Shown here: piece by piece, positions 1-8,222 of the stretch
How positions within the stretch are numbered: position 1 is the first letter of the stretch
Layout: every line of letters begins with the position of its first letter
From: Micromonospora tulbaghiae
Lineage (GTDB): Bacteria; Actinomycetota; Actinomycetes; Mycobacteriales; Micromonosporaceae
NCBI RefSeq assembly: GCF_900091605.1
Contig: NZ_FMCQ01000004.1
Location: forward strand, 558,001-622,000
Reading direction: 5' to 3'
Length of the DNA: 64,000 bases
The notes under the pieces: model-generated
Told to the model about the DNA's origin: nothing
The model's database searches: none
The model's input: the letters and a program-made list of their open reading frames with translations, nothing else
Translations under genes and position numbers: made by a program

Positions 1-137
1 CGCCTCACGTCTTCGGGAGGGGCGTCCGGGAACGGCGGCACTGCCGCAGCGATCTTCTCCACCGCCTCCTCGCCGATCGCCTGACTGATGGCATCCCACA
101 GGCCCCTTCGCGCCCGAGACGCTTGAGGACCGATCAG
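1..137 (-). CDS. Partial unknown coding fragment at left edge
   Basis: An open frame runs on the minus strand from a TGA at 138-140 to the window edge. It reads as ordinary acidic/alanine-rich protein (GLWDAISQAIGEEAVEK, then AAAVPPFPDAPPEDVRR). I see no ATG, GTG or TTG start with a ribosome-binding site in the visible part; the first codon after the stop is CTG. It may be the 3'-truncated view of a gene, or a remnant whose start is lost. No family is recognised. The composition looks coding, but the stretch is too short to be sure. Confidence 0.3.
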   Translation of the reverse strand, partial: MIGPQASRARRGLWDAISQAIGEEAVEKIAAAVPPFPDAPPEDVR

Positions 138-190
138 TCACTCGGTGATGTGCCGTCACGCTCCCGCAAGATCGCGAGATGGGATACGAC

Positions 191-378
191 GTGACGGTAC
201 GACGGTTCGGGCTCTGCGTGGCGGTCGCGCGACGCTGCTCACCGTCGGCGTGTGGCCGCGCCGCTCGATCAAGCCCACGCTCTCGAATGCGGATGGGCTC
301 GTGAAGGTGGCGAGCGACACGGGCGACCTGGAGAGCGCGGTCGACAAGCTCGAGCCGACCTGCGGCAGGTACTGGTAG
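191..378 (+). pseudogene. Possible frameshifted secreted-protein remnant
   Basis: From GTG 191 the frame reads MTVRRFGLCVAVA, which resembles the start of a signal peptide, then turns into arginine/serine-rich nonsense. In another frame a natural-looking C-terminus follows (SNADGLVKVASDTGDLE, then SAVDKLEPTCGRYW) and stops at 376-378. One small indel near 230-250 would join the two. This suggests a decayed small exported protein, but the region is short and the reading is tentative. From 379 to 506 I see nothing except the ribosome-binding site of the next gene. Confidence 0.22.
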
Positions 379-506
379 CTCGGCTGAGCAGGGCGTCTCG
401 CGTGGCAGGGCGGGCGGCATCGAACGCATCCCGCCTTTCGGTACGGTGACGCTTCACGGGTCGCGCCCTAACCGACGAAGGCCTCGCCGTCCAGGAGGTG
501 ACGCGC

Positions 507-1199
507 GTGCGATGGACCAGCCGCATGTTGTGGTGGCCGCTCAGCGTCTGCCTGATGGTGACGCCAGCAGCCTGTACGTCCTCAAGTGGTTCCGGCCAGG
601 GTGAGGCCCGACCACCCGCACCAACTGCATCTCTGGGTACTGACCCGAGCGCGTCCCCGTCAACTGACGTGAGCGCCAGGCAGGAGTCATGCACTGTATC
701 GATCGATGCGATGCAGGAACCGCCGGCGGGTTATCGGCTCGTGGGAGAGGACGTCGCGGTACCTGACCGGCCGGTGCTTCAAGCAGAGGAATCGGGGCAA
801 CCGGACCCGGCAGCCCGGCTGTTCGCCAAATGGGGATTGGTCGTACGCGGCGGCGCAGTGGTCGATCTTCGGGTGGCATCCGGCTGGGAGGACAGGGCGC
901 GTCTCGGATGGGGCTCGTCAGTGGTGCCAGCCGTGCGCGCCCGTGTGCGCGCCTGCGCACCTGTCGACGACCAATCTCAGTGGCTGGCCTTCGTCGGCGG
1001 CACGTGGGTTGCGCGGGCAACCTGCCTACCGCTCACAATTCGGTCGCGGGGGCAGACGGCGCAAGTACAGCTAGGTATCGGTGTCCCGTGCGACGGAACC
1101 GACCCGCCAAGTTCCCAGGAAGGCGCCGCCGGCATGGCCGAGCACGGAAAACGGGTAGTGGGGCGGGCGGGGTTCGAACCCGCGACCGAGGGATTATGA
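507..1199 (+). CDS. Putative lipoprotein reading into a tRNA gene
   Basis: The likely start is GTG 507, eight bases after AGGAGG; the in-frame GTG at 498 overlaps the Shine-Dalgarno. The N-terminus (MRWTSRMLWWPLSVCLMV) followed by TPAAC is a lipoprotein signal with the lipid cysteine near residue 23, then a Ser/Pro/Thr-rich linker and a small domain with cysteines (ESCTVSI, RACAPVDD, ATCLPLTI, GVPCDG) that may form disulfides. No family is recognised. The natural end is probably near GVPC around base 1092; the frame continues and stops only inside the opposite-strand tRNA, so the last ~35 residues are probably not native. The gene is alone, with remnants upstream. Confidence 0.6.
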   Translation: MRWTSRMLWWPLSVCLMVTPAACTSSSGSGQGEARPPAPTASLGTDPSASPSTDVSARQESCTVSIDAMQEPPAGYRLVGEDVAVPDRPVLQAEESGQPDPAARLFAKWGLVVRGGAVVDLRVASGWEDRARLGWGSSVVPAVRARVRACAPVDDQSQWLAFVGGTWVARATCLPLTIRSRGQTAQVQLGIGVPCDGTDPPSSQEGAAGMAEHGKRVVGRAGFEPATEGL

Positions 1200-1232
1200 G
1201 TCCCCTGCTCTAACCGGCTGAGCTACCGCCCC
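1159..1232 (-). tRNA. tRNA with CAT anticodon (Met, or Ile2)
   Basis: A complete cloverleaf on the minus strand: acceptor stem GGGGCGG (1226-1232) pairs with CCGCCCC (1160-1166), discriminator A at 1159, T-arm GCGGG around TTCGAAC, anticodon loop CTCATAA with CAT at 1196-1198. CCA is not encoded. CAT could be elongator Met or, after lysidine modification, Ile2; the sequence alone does not settle it. Confidence 0.95.
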
Positions 1233-1356
1233 GTGACCGCGCCGGATCGTAACCCGCCGATCGTTGCGCGGACCACCACCTACCGGGCGGAAACACGGCC
1301 GCGACAGCACGATGGGCAACGCGAGGATAACAACGCGCAACCCGTCGACGAACGGC

Positions 1357-2592
1357 TCACGCGCGCCGCAACTCCGCGAGGACCGCGCCGACCGCACGCC
1401 ACCCGCTGGCGAGCGCCCCCTGGATGGACGGGCTGTCCCGGTGGTCCCCGGCCACGTACAGGCCGTCGCCGAGCGCCACCGGCTTGCGCAGCCGGCCCTG
1501 GGGCGGCGGTGCGGCGGGCAGCGCGTCCGGCACGGCGACTGTGGTGAGGTGGGTCCAGTCGGCGGTGGAGCGGCCGTAGAGGCGGTCCAGTTCGCGCCGG
1601 ATCACCGGTTCGGGCGGGGCCTGCGGGCCGACCACGGAGGTGGCGATCAGGTGCTCGCCGTCCGGCGCGTACGTGGGCGCGGCCCGGCTCACCACCACCG
1701 TGTTGGCGACGAGTTCGCGCCGGTCGCCGTCGAGCAGCAGGATCGGCTCGTCCAGCGGCGCCGTGTCGGTGCGGTGGTAGTAGGTCGTGTACGCGTGCAT
1801 GCGTACCCGTGGCAGCCCCGGCAACAGAGTGGCCGCCGCGGGCGGGTCCACCGCGACCACGACGGCGCGGCAGGTGATCTCGCCGGACGGGGTGCGGACC
1901 CGGCCGGGCGCGACCTGGGTGACCGGGGTGTTCAGCTCGATCAGCTCGGCGGGCAGCGGCGCGGCGAGCGCCCGCGGCAGCGCCGCCATGCCGTCCGCCG
2001 GCAGGCCGATCCGGCCGCGGGCGAAGGAGCGCATGACGACGGCGAGGACGTGGCTGGAGGTGGCCAGTTCGCGGTCGAGCAGCACGCCGGACAGGAACGG
2101 CCGGAGCAGTTCCTCGATGATCGCGTCGGAGAGCCCGGCCCGGCGCAGCGCCTTCTCGGCGCTGGTCTCGGGCGTGTCCAGCAGCCGCCCGACCGGCACT
2201 GTGGCGTAGCCGGCGGCGAGCGCGGCGAACCGCAGCCGGTCGGTCAGCGACCCGATGCCCGCGGTGAGCGTGCCGGGCGCTCCGGTGGGTTCGCGCAGCG
2301 GGTTGACGAGGCGTTCCAGCCGGTCGCCGCGACGGACCAGCACCCCGGAGGTGAACCAGCCCAGGTCGAGCGCGCCGAGGTCGACCAGGCCGGTGAGCCG
2401 CGGGTACGCGGTGTTGAGCACCTGGAAGCCCCGGTCCAGCAGGAACCCGTCGACGCGGTCGGTGGCGACCCGCCCGCCGAGCCGGTCGCCCGCCTCCAGC
2501 AGCCGCCACGGCACGCCGGCGCGGTGCAGCCGCCGGGCGGCGGCGAGACCGGCCAGGCCGCCGCCGACGACCACCACGTCGGTGTCAGGCAC
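1357..2592 (-). CDS. FAD-dependent amine-oxidase-like oxidoreductase
   Basis: The 411-residue protein starts at GTG 2592 and opens with a Rossmann FAD-binding motif (VVVVGGGLAGLAAARRL, residues 6-22) followed by GDRLGGRVAT, the second nucleotide-binding signature of the flavin amine oxidase / protoporphyrinogen oxidase / phytoene desaturase superfamily. The C-terminus has the matching FAD motif (GLYVAGDHRDSPSIQGALAS). There is no signal peptide or membrane segment, so it is cytosolic. The start overlaps the end of the upstream MMPL transporter gene by 8 bases, so the two are co-transcribed and probably coupled. The substrate cannot be read from the sequence; a lipid or isoprenoid exported by the MMPL partner is an inference. 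Confidence 0.88.
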   Translation of the reverse strand: MPDTDVVVVGGGLAGLAAARRLHRAGVPWRLLEAGDRLGGRVATDRVDGFLLDRGFQVLNTAYPRLTGLVDLGALDLGWFTSGVLVRRGDRLERLVNPLREPTGAPGTLTAGIGSLTDRLRFAALAAGYATVPVGRLLDTPETSAEKALRRAGLSDAIIEELLRPFLSGVLLDRELATSSHVLAVVMRSFARGRIGLPADGMAALPRALAAPLPAELIELNTPVTQVAPGRVRTPSGEITCRAVVVAVDPPAAATLLPGLPRVRMHAYTTYYHRTDTAPLDEPILLLDGDRRELVANTVVVSRAAPTYAPDGEHLIATSVVGPQAPPEPVIRRELDRLYGRSTADWTHLTTVAVPDALPAAPPPQGRLRKPVALGDGLYVAGDHRDSPSIQGALASGWRAVGAVLAELRRA

Positions 2593-4720
2593 GGTCCACC
2601 CCCGCCCCGGCCCGGTCGCCCTCGCGGTGCGACCGCGACAACCGGCCCGGCCACCAGACCTTCGGCCCGATGTCGTACGCGAGCGCGGGCACCAGCAGCG
2701 AGCGGACCACGATGGTGTCGAGCAGTACGCCGACGGCGACCGCCACGCCCAGCTCGACGAGCACCACGAGCGGCAGGACGGCGAGCGCGGAGAACGTGGC
2801 GGCGAGCACGATGCCGGCGGAGGTGATCACGCCGCCGGTGACGGCCAGCCCGGCGAGCACACCGGCGCGGGTGCCCCGGCGGACCGACTCCTCCCGGACC
2901 CGGCTCATCAGGAAGATGTTGTAGTCGATGCCGAGCGCGACCAGGAAGACGAACGCGAACAGCGGGAAGGACTGGTCGACGCCGGGGAAGTCGAAGACGT
3001 ACCGGAACAGCAGCGCGCACAGGCCCAGCGTGGCCAGGAACGACAGCACCACAGTGGCGATCAGCAGCACCGGTGCGACGAGGGCGCGCAGCAGCAGGGC
3101 CAGGATGACCGCGATGACCAGCAGCACCACCGGGATGATGACGTCGCGGTCGCGTACCGAGGCGTCGGCGGTGTCCACGTTGATCGCGGTGAAGCCGCCG
3201 ACCACGGCGTCGGCGCCGGGTACCCGGTGCACGGTCTCGCGCAGGTCGCGGATGGTCCGCTCGGCGCCGTTGCTGTCCGGCGGGTCGGCGAGCGTGACGT
3301 CGAGCTGGACCCGCCCGTCGACCACCTTGGGGGGCGAGTCCGGGTCGGGCGGCGCGTCCTCGCCCCGCTGGCCGAGCGGCAGCACCGAGGCGACCCCGGG
3401 CACGCCCTGCGCCACCTGGGCGACCTGCCGCGCGGTGGCCTGGGTGGTGAAGATGGTGGCGGGGCTGCCGGTGCCGGCCGGGAAGTGCCTGTCGATGACC
3501 TCCTGCCCGGCCACCGAGTCGGTGCGCTGGGTGAACAGCTGGGACTGGCCGAGCGTGGTGGCGCCGAGCTGGGTCACCCCGATCGCGAGGGCGGCGAGCA
3601 CCACTGCGGTGACGACCCAGACGGTACGCGCGCGCCGGGCCACGAAGCCGGCGATCCGCCCCCAGATGCCGTGTTCGGTGCGCGGGTCGGCCTGGTCGTA
3701 CCGGGGTCGCCGGGGCCAGAACGCCCAGCGGCCGCCGAGGACCAGCAACGCGGGCAGGAAGGTGAGCATCACCAGCAGCGTGGCGGCGATGCCGACGGCG
3801 CTGACCGGGCCGAGCGCCCGGTTGGAGTTGAGGCTGGACAGCAGCAGGCAGAGCAGGCTGACGATGACTGTGGCGCCGGAGGCGATGACGGCCGGTGCGG
3901 CGCCCTTCCAGGCGGTCCGCATCGCGTCCCAGGGGCGCTCGTGCCGGTGCAGCTCTTCCCGGTAGCGGGCGATGAGCAGCAGCGCGTAGTCGGTGCCGGC
4001 GCCGAGGACGAGCACGGTGAGGATGCCCTGCGCCTGCCCGTTGAGCTTGACGATGTCGTGGTCGGCGAGCAGGTAGACGAAGACGGCGGCGAGCGAGTAC
4101 GACATCCCGGCGGCCAGTAGCGGGAAGATCCAGAGAACCGGGCTGCGGTAGACGACGAGCAGGATGACCAGCACCACTGTGAGCGTGACCAGCAGCAGCG
4201 GCCCGTCGATCGCGCTGAACACCTCGATCAGGTCGCCGAGCAGCCCGGCGGGTCCGGCCACGTCGACGGTGAGTCCGTCGCGGTCCGGGCCGGCGATGTC
4301 GCGCAGGCGTTCCACAACGGACCGGACCTGTTCGCCCTCGGCGCTGTCGATCGGCACGATCACCTGGGCGGCCTGCTCGTCCTGGCTGACGACCGGTGGC
4401 GGCAGCGGGCCGACCACGCCCGGCACCTCGGCGAAGCGGGCCGCGTCGGCCTGGATGCGCTGCTGGTCGGCCGGGGTGAGGCCGCCGGGGCGTTCGTAGA
4501 CCACGAGGGCCGGGGTGGTCTCCCGGTCGACGAATCCGGCGGCGAGGTCCTGCGCCCGGGTGGCCTCGGCGTCGGCTGGCAGGAAGGAGGCGTTGTCGTT
4601 GGTGGAGACCTCGCCGAGCTTGCCGGAGTAGGGGCCGGCGATGCCGCCGACGACCAGCCAGCCGAGCACCACCGCCACCGCGATCAGCGTCGCGGTCCAG
4701 CGGCTGCGTCCTGCGGCCAT
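2585..4720 (-). CDS. MMPL-family transporter
   Basis: A 711-residue RND-type exporter. ATG 4720 is preferred because GAGG lies about eight bases upstream; GTG 4726 is too close to it. Two homologous halves each have one N-terminal helix, a periplasmic-type loop and a helix bundle. The conserved GxDY motifs are present (GTDYALLLIARYREE in half one, GIDYNIFLMSRVREE in half two), as expected for proton-driven MmpL proteins. Family members export lipids, siderophores or antibiotics in actinomycetes. It overlaps the downstream FAD enzyme gene. The substrate is unknown; no polyketide or peptide synthase genes are nearby. Confidence 0.9.
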   Translation of the reverse strand: MAAGRSRWTATLIAVAVVLGWLVVGGIAGPYSGKLGEVSTNDNASFLPADAEATRAQDLAAGFVDRETTPALVVYERPGGLTPADQQRIQADAARFAEVPGVVGPLPPPVVSQDEQAAQVIVPIDSAEGEQVRSVVERLRDIAGPDRDGLTVDVAGPAGLLGDLIEVFSAIDGPLLLVTLTVVLVILLVVYRSPVLWIFPLLAAGMSYSLAAVFVYLLADHDIVKLNGQAQGILTVLVLGAGTDYALLLIARYREELHRHERPWDAMRTAWKGAAPAVIASGATVIVSLLCLLLSSLNSNRALGPVSAVGIAATLLVMLTFLPALLVLGGRWAFWPRRPRYDQADPRTEHGIWGRIAGFVARRARTVWVVTAVVLAALAIGVTQLGATTLGQSQLFTQRTDSVAGQEVIDRHFPAGTGSPATIFTTQATARQVAQVAQGVPGVASVLPLGQRGEDAPPDPDSPPKVVDGRVQLDVTLADPPDSNGAERTIRDLRETVHRVPGADAVVGGFTAINVDTADASVRDRDVIIPVVLLVIAVILALLLRALVAPVLLIATVVLSFLATLGLCALLFRYVFDFPGVDQSFPLFAFVFLVALGIDYNIFLMSRVREESVRRGTRAGVLAGLAVTGGVITSAGIVLAATFSALAVLPLVVLVELGVAVAVGVLLDTIVVRSLLVPALAYDIGPKVWWPGRLSRSHREGDRAGAGVDRA

Positions 4721-4898
4721 CTCCACCGTCCTCGAATCGACGCATCAATCGACGCAGCGGGAGTCTAGGTCGACGCCGACCATCCTGCCGGGCGAACGGT
4801 GACTCGCGGGCGGAAACCAGGCAGCCGGAGCACATACCGGGGCACGGGAACGACGAACGCCCGCCGGCGATGCCGACGGGCGTGAACGCGTAGTGAAG

Positions 4899-4971
4899 CT
4901 CCCCCGATTGGACTCGAACCAATAACCTGCCGGTTAACAGCCGGCTGCTCTGCCAATTGAGCTACAGGGGA
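4899..4971 (-). tRNA. tRNA-Asn (GTT)
   Basis: A minus-strand cloverleaf: acceptor TCCCCTG (4965-4971) pairs with CGGGGGA (4900-4906), with two G-T pairs; discriminator G at 4899. D-arm GCTCAATTGGCAGAGC, anticodon loop CTGTTAA with GTT, and T-loop GTTCGAGTC are clear. CCA is not encoded. Confidence 0.96.
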
Positions 4972-5238
4972 CCGTGCACCGCTCGGTCCGGATCTCTCCG
5001 CTCCGTGCGACGGGGACAAGAGTACAGGACATCGGGGGGTGGCGCGCCAGGGGGTTACCGGACCGGACCTGACCGGCTGACGCGCCAGAATTACGGACAA
5101 ATCGTCATCTCGGCACAGGGAGGCATGAGCGGAGAGCAGGATGGGTAGTTAGCCGTCGACAGAGAACGCAGGCGCGAGACGGTCGTTCCGCCGAACCGGC
5201 GGAGACCGGCGAGAGCGTCAGGTACGGAAGGAGCCGCC

Positions 5239-5625
5239 ATGCGCGGAAAGATCATGTTTCTTGGCGGGCTGGCTGCGGGATTCGTCCTGGGCGCCCGTGC
5301 CGGCCGGGAGAAGTACGAGGAGCTGGTGGTCCGCGGGCGCAAGGTGCTCGACCACCCGACCGTCCAGGAGGCGGCCGGGGTCGCGCAGGCCCAGGCGACC
5401 CGGCTCTACTCGGAGGGCAAGGACAAGCTGGGGCAGACCAAGATCGGCGAGAAGCTCGCCACCGGCAACGGTGGCAAGCAGGGCATGACCGAGGCCGACA
5501 AGCCGTTCGCCGGCACGCCGGCCGCGGTCGGCAGCCGCAGCGCCAACGGCACGGGCTCGACCAGCTCGACCGGGTCGGCCACGACCGGCACGAGCAGCAA
5601 GCCGTCCACCGGCAACACGCTCTGA
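5239..5625 (+). CDS. YtxH-like small membrane-anchored protein
   Basis: A 128-residue protein with a good ribosome-binding site (GGAAGGAG before ATG 5239). A glycine-rich hydrophobic segment (residues 5-20, IMFLGGLAAGFVLGARAG) is followed directly by REKYEELVVRGRKVLDHPTVQ, the pattern of YtxH-type proteins of actinobacteria. The remainder is hydrophilic, ending in a Ser/Thr/Gly-rich tail. The role is unknown; YtxH relatives are often linked to general stress. It stands alone and is followed by a strong hairpin terminator. Confidence 0.7.
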   Translation: MRGKIMFLGGLAAGFVLGARAGREKYEELVVRGRKVLDHPTVQEAAGVAQAQATRLYSEGKDKLGQTKIGEKLATGNGGKQGMTEADKPFAGTPAAVGSRSANGTGSTSSTGSATTGTSSKPSTGNTL

Positions 5626-5636
5626 CGCAAGCGGAC

Positions 5637-5670
5637 AGCGGGCCGGTCACCTCCGGGTGACCGGCCCGCT
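5637..5670 (+). terminator. Hairpin terminator after YtxH-like gene
   Basis: Perfect 15-bp arms AGCGGGCCGGTCACC (5637-5651) and its complement (5656-5670) around a 4-base loop, starting 12 bases after the stop codon. There is no T-run, as is common in high-GC actinomycetes. Confidence 0.8.
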
Positions 5671-5721
5671 CCCGTGTGCGCGGGCACGGATGTGGCACAT
5701 TCTCGGTGGGGAGGTGACCAC

Positions 5722-6906
5722 ATGCCGATGGTCGGACCGGAGACGGCGGATCAGGCGCGGCTGCTGCGTCTGCTGCGCGACGACGGCCCACGCTCCCGGG
5801 TCGAACTGGCCGACCTCCTCGGCCTGCCCCGGGCCCGGTTCGCCGCCGAGGTGGACCGGCTGACCACGCTCGGCCTGGTGGAGAGCGCCGGGCCGGCCGC
5901 GTCGCGGGGCGGCCGCCGGTCGTCGCTGCTGCGCGTCGGCGCGCAGGTCCGGTTCGGCGCGGTGCTCGTCGGCGACGGCCTCCTGCGGGTCGCGCTCACC
6001 GACGGCGAACTGAACCCGCTCGCCCGGCACGACGAGCCGGTGGACGTCCGGCTCGGCCCGGACATGGTGGTCGGGCGCATCGTCGAACTGCTCGGCAAAC
6101 TGCGCGGCGAGGCGGGACTGTCGTCGCTCACCGGCGTCGGCGTCGCGCTGCCCGCGCCGGTCGAGGTCCGCGACGGCTCGCCGGTCTCCGCGCCGGCCCT
6201 GCCCGGCTGGCACCGCTTCCCGGTACGCGACACGCTCGCCGCCGAGCTGGGCTGCCCGGTGCAGGTGGACAACGACGCCAACGCGATGGCCCTCGGCGAA
6301 CGGCACGCCGGCACCGGCCGGCCGTTCGACGACTTCCTCTACGTCAAGCTGGGCGAGGCGATCGGCTGCGGGCTGGTGCTCGCCGGATCGCTCTACCGTG
6401 GTGCGGCCAGCGGGGCCGGCGACATCGGCCACTTCCAGCTCACCGAGGACGGGCCGCTCTGCGGGTGCGGCAACAACGGGTGCGTCGAGGCGTACTGCGG
6501 GGATGTCGCACTGGTGCGGGAGGCGGTGACCGCCGCGCGGGCCGGGCGCTCGACGGCGCTGGCGGACCGGCTGGCGGCGGCCGGGACGCTGTCGGTGGCC
6601 GACGTGGCAGCGGCCGCGACGGAGGGCGACGCGGCGGCGCAGACGCTCGTCCGCGACGCCGCCCGCCGGCTCGGGCGGGTGCTGGTCGGGCTGGTCAGCT
6701 TCGTCAACCCGGCCATCGTGATCATCGGCGGCGCGCCGGCCGGGATCGGGCCGGTCCTGCTCGCGGAGATCCGGGGCGTGGTCTACCGGCGCTCCACGCC
6801 GCTGGCCACCGGCAGCATGCCGATCGTCCTGTCCGACCTGGGCGACACCGCCGGCCTGATCGGCGCAGCCCACCTGGTCAGCACCCAGTCCTACGCCGCC
6901 CGCTAG
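5722..6906 (+). CDS. ROK-family transcriptional regulator 1
   Basis: The start is ATG 5722, preceded by GGGGAGGTGACC; 394 residues. An N-terminal winged helix-turn-helix (about residues 8-65, LLRLLRDDGPRSRVELADLL) is followed by the ROK sugar-kinase-like fold. The zinc-binding signature CGCGNNGCVE (residues 252-261) is intact. The kinase phosphate-binding DxGxT element is missing and ExGH is replaced by DIGH, so it should be a sugar-responsive regulator, not a kinase. It converges on the operon at 13186-7042 and resembles the second ROK protein at 20389-21567 in architecture. The sugar effector and its operator are unknown. Confidence 0.88.
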   Translation: MPMVGPETADQARLLRLLRDDGPRSRVELADLLGLPRARFAAEVDRLTTLGLVESAGPAASRGGRRSSLLRVGAQVRFGAVLVGDGLLRVALTDGELNPLARHDEPVDVRLGPDMVVGRIVELLGKLRGEAGLSSLTGVGVALPAPVEVRDGSPVSAPALPGWHRFPVRDTLAAELGCPVQVDNDANAMALGERHAGTGRPFDDFLYVKLGEAIGCGLVLAGSLYRGAASGAGDIGHFQLTEDGPLCGCGNNGCVEAYCGDVALVREAVTAARAGRSTALADRLAAAGTLSVADVAAAATEGDAAAQTLVRDAARRLGRVLVGLVSFVNPAIVIIGGAPAGIGPVLLAEIRGVVYRRSTPLATGSMPIVLSDLGDTAGLIGAAHLVSTQSYAAR

Positions 6907-6933
6907 CCCCCCGCGCCCCGCCCCCGGCGCCGC

Positions 6934-7003
6934 CGATCTTGCAGTTGCGGCCCACGGGATGTCGGTTACACCCCGTTTTGGGAGGGCCACAACTGCAAGA
7001 TCG
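6934..7003. repeat. GATC-type long hairpin element A
   Basis: Perfect 14-bp arms CGATCTTGCAGTTG (6934-6947) and complement (6990-7003) extend to 20 bp with one mismatch; an inner ACGGG/CCCGT stem fills part of the loop. It lies between convergent genes ending at 6906 and 7042 and may act as a two-way terminator. Its arm resembles those of the elements at 47798, 48051 and 63795. Confidence 0.75.
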
Positions 7004-7041
7004 CGGGACAGGGAGGGGCGGGGGCGGGAGGGGCCGGGGGG

Positions 7042-8049
7042 TCAGTCGCGAGTGCTGAAGGCGGCGTCGAAGGCGGCGCTCGGGGCGTCGAAGGCCAGGC
7101 GGCGGACGAACTGGAGCGCCTCCGGCGCGCCGACCAGGCGGTCCATGCCGGCGTCCTCCCACTCGACCGAGATCGGGCCGTCGTAGCCGATCGCGTTCAG
7201 CGCCCGGAAGCAGTCCTCCCACGGCACGTCGCCGTGGCCGGTGGAGACGAAGTCCCAGCCGCGCCGCATGTCGGCCCAGGGCAGGTGGGAGGAGAGCCGG
7301 CCGCGCCGCCCGTCCCCGGTACGGACCTTCGCGTCCTTGCAGTCCACGTGGTAGATCCGGTCGGCGAAGTCGAAGATGAAGTTCACCGGGTCCAGCTCCT
7401 GCCAGACGAAGTGCGACGGATCCCAGTTGAGCCCGAACGCCTCCCGGTGCCCGATCGCCTCCAGCGTGCGCTTCGTGGTCCAGTAGTCGTAGGCGATCTC
7501 GCTGGGGTGCACCTCGTGCGCGAACCGCACGCCCACCTCGTCGAACACGTCGAGGATCGGGTTCCACCTGTCGGCGAAGTCCTGGTAGCCGCGCTCGATC
7601 ATGGCCGGCGGCACCGGCGGGAACATCGCCACCGTGTGCCAGATGGACGAGCCGGTGAAGCCCACGACGGTGCGTACGCCGAGCTTCGCCGCCGCCCGCG
7701 CGGTGTCCTTGATCTCCTCGGCGGCCCGCTGCCGCACGCCCTCCGGCTCGCCGTCACCCCAGATCCGGGCCGGCAGGATGTCCTGGTGCCGCTCGTCGAT
7801 CGGGTGGTCGCAGACGGCCTGCCCGACCAGGTGGTTGGAGACGGCGAACACCTGGAGGTTGTGCTTGGCGAGGGTGGCCCGCTTGCGCTCCACGTACGAG
7901 TCGTCGGCGAGCGCCTTGTCCACCTCGAAGTGGTCGCCCCAGCAGGCGATCTCCAGCCCGTCGTAGCCCCACTCGGCGGCGAGCCGGCAGACCTCGTCGA
8001 ACGGCAGATCGGCCCACTGGCCGGTGAAGAGCGTGATGGGTCGCGCCAT
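7042..8049 (-). CDS. Sugar phosphate isomerase/epimerase, TIM barrel
   Basis: A 335-residue member of the xylose-isomerase-like TIM-barrel family (AP endonuclease 2 superfamily). Family features are an N-terminal strand with Gly-Tyr-Asp ([16 protein letters not shown]), [17 protein letters not shown] and a C-terminal [12 protein letters not shown] carrying metal-binding Asp/Glu/His. Start ATG 8049 has GGGGAGAAGG upstream. It is the third gene of the minus-strand operon after the sugar dehydrogenase and ThuA/DUF1080 genes, 173 bases from the latter. Relatives epimerise or isomerise keto-sugars and inositols, which fits an oxidised-sugar pathway; the exact substrate is inference. It is cytosolic, unlike the two secreted proteins. 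Confidence 0.88.
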   Translation of the reverse strand: MARPITLFTGQWADLPFDEVCRLAAEWGYDGLEIACWGDHFEVDKALADDSYVERKRATLAKHNLQVFAVSNHLVGQAVCDHPIDERHQDILPARIWGDGEPEGVRQRAAEEIKDTARAAAKLGVRTVVGFTGSSIWHTVAMFPPVPPAMIERGYQDFADRWNPILDVFDEVGVRFAHEVHPSEIAYDYWTTKRTLEAIGHREAFGLNWDPSHFVWQELDPVNFIFDFADRIYHVDCKDAKVRTGDGRRGRLSSHLPWADMRRGWDFVSTGHGDVPWEDCFRALNAIGYDGPISVEWEDAGMDRLVGAPEALQFVRRLAFDAPSAAFDAAFSTRD

Positions 8050-8222
8050 TGTCCTTCTCCCCTGTGGTGATGGGGGATTCCGTCGCGGACCGGGGCGAGG
8101 ACGACCGGAGGCGGCGGCACGTGGGAACCGGTGGACGCCGGAGCGTCTGCTCCCGGGCGGGTTGCGCCTCCCGCCGGGTCACCGGCCACCTCGCGGTCGC
8201 CGCCTCCACTCTATGGCCTCCG

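Noticed and set aside
830..1213. Plus-strand frame ending GAGGVRTRDRGIM
   Set aside because: It is a reading through the tRNA and out of frame with the lipoprotein.
4765..5100. Minus-strand frame containing SPVAQLAEQPAVNRQVIGSS
   Set aside because: This is the translated tRNA-Asn, a common false gene.
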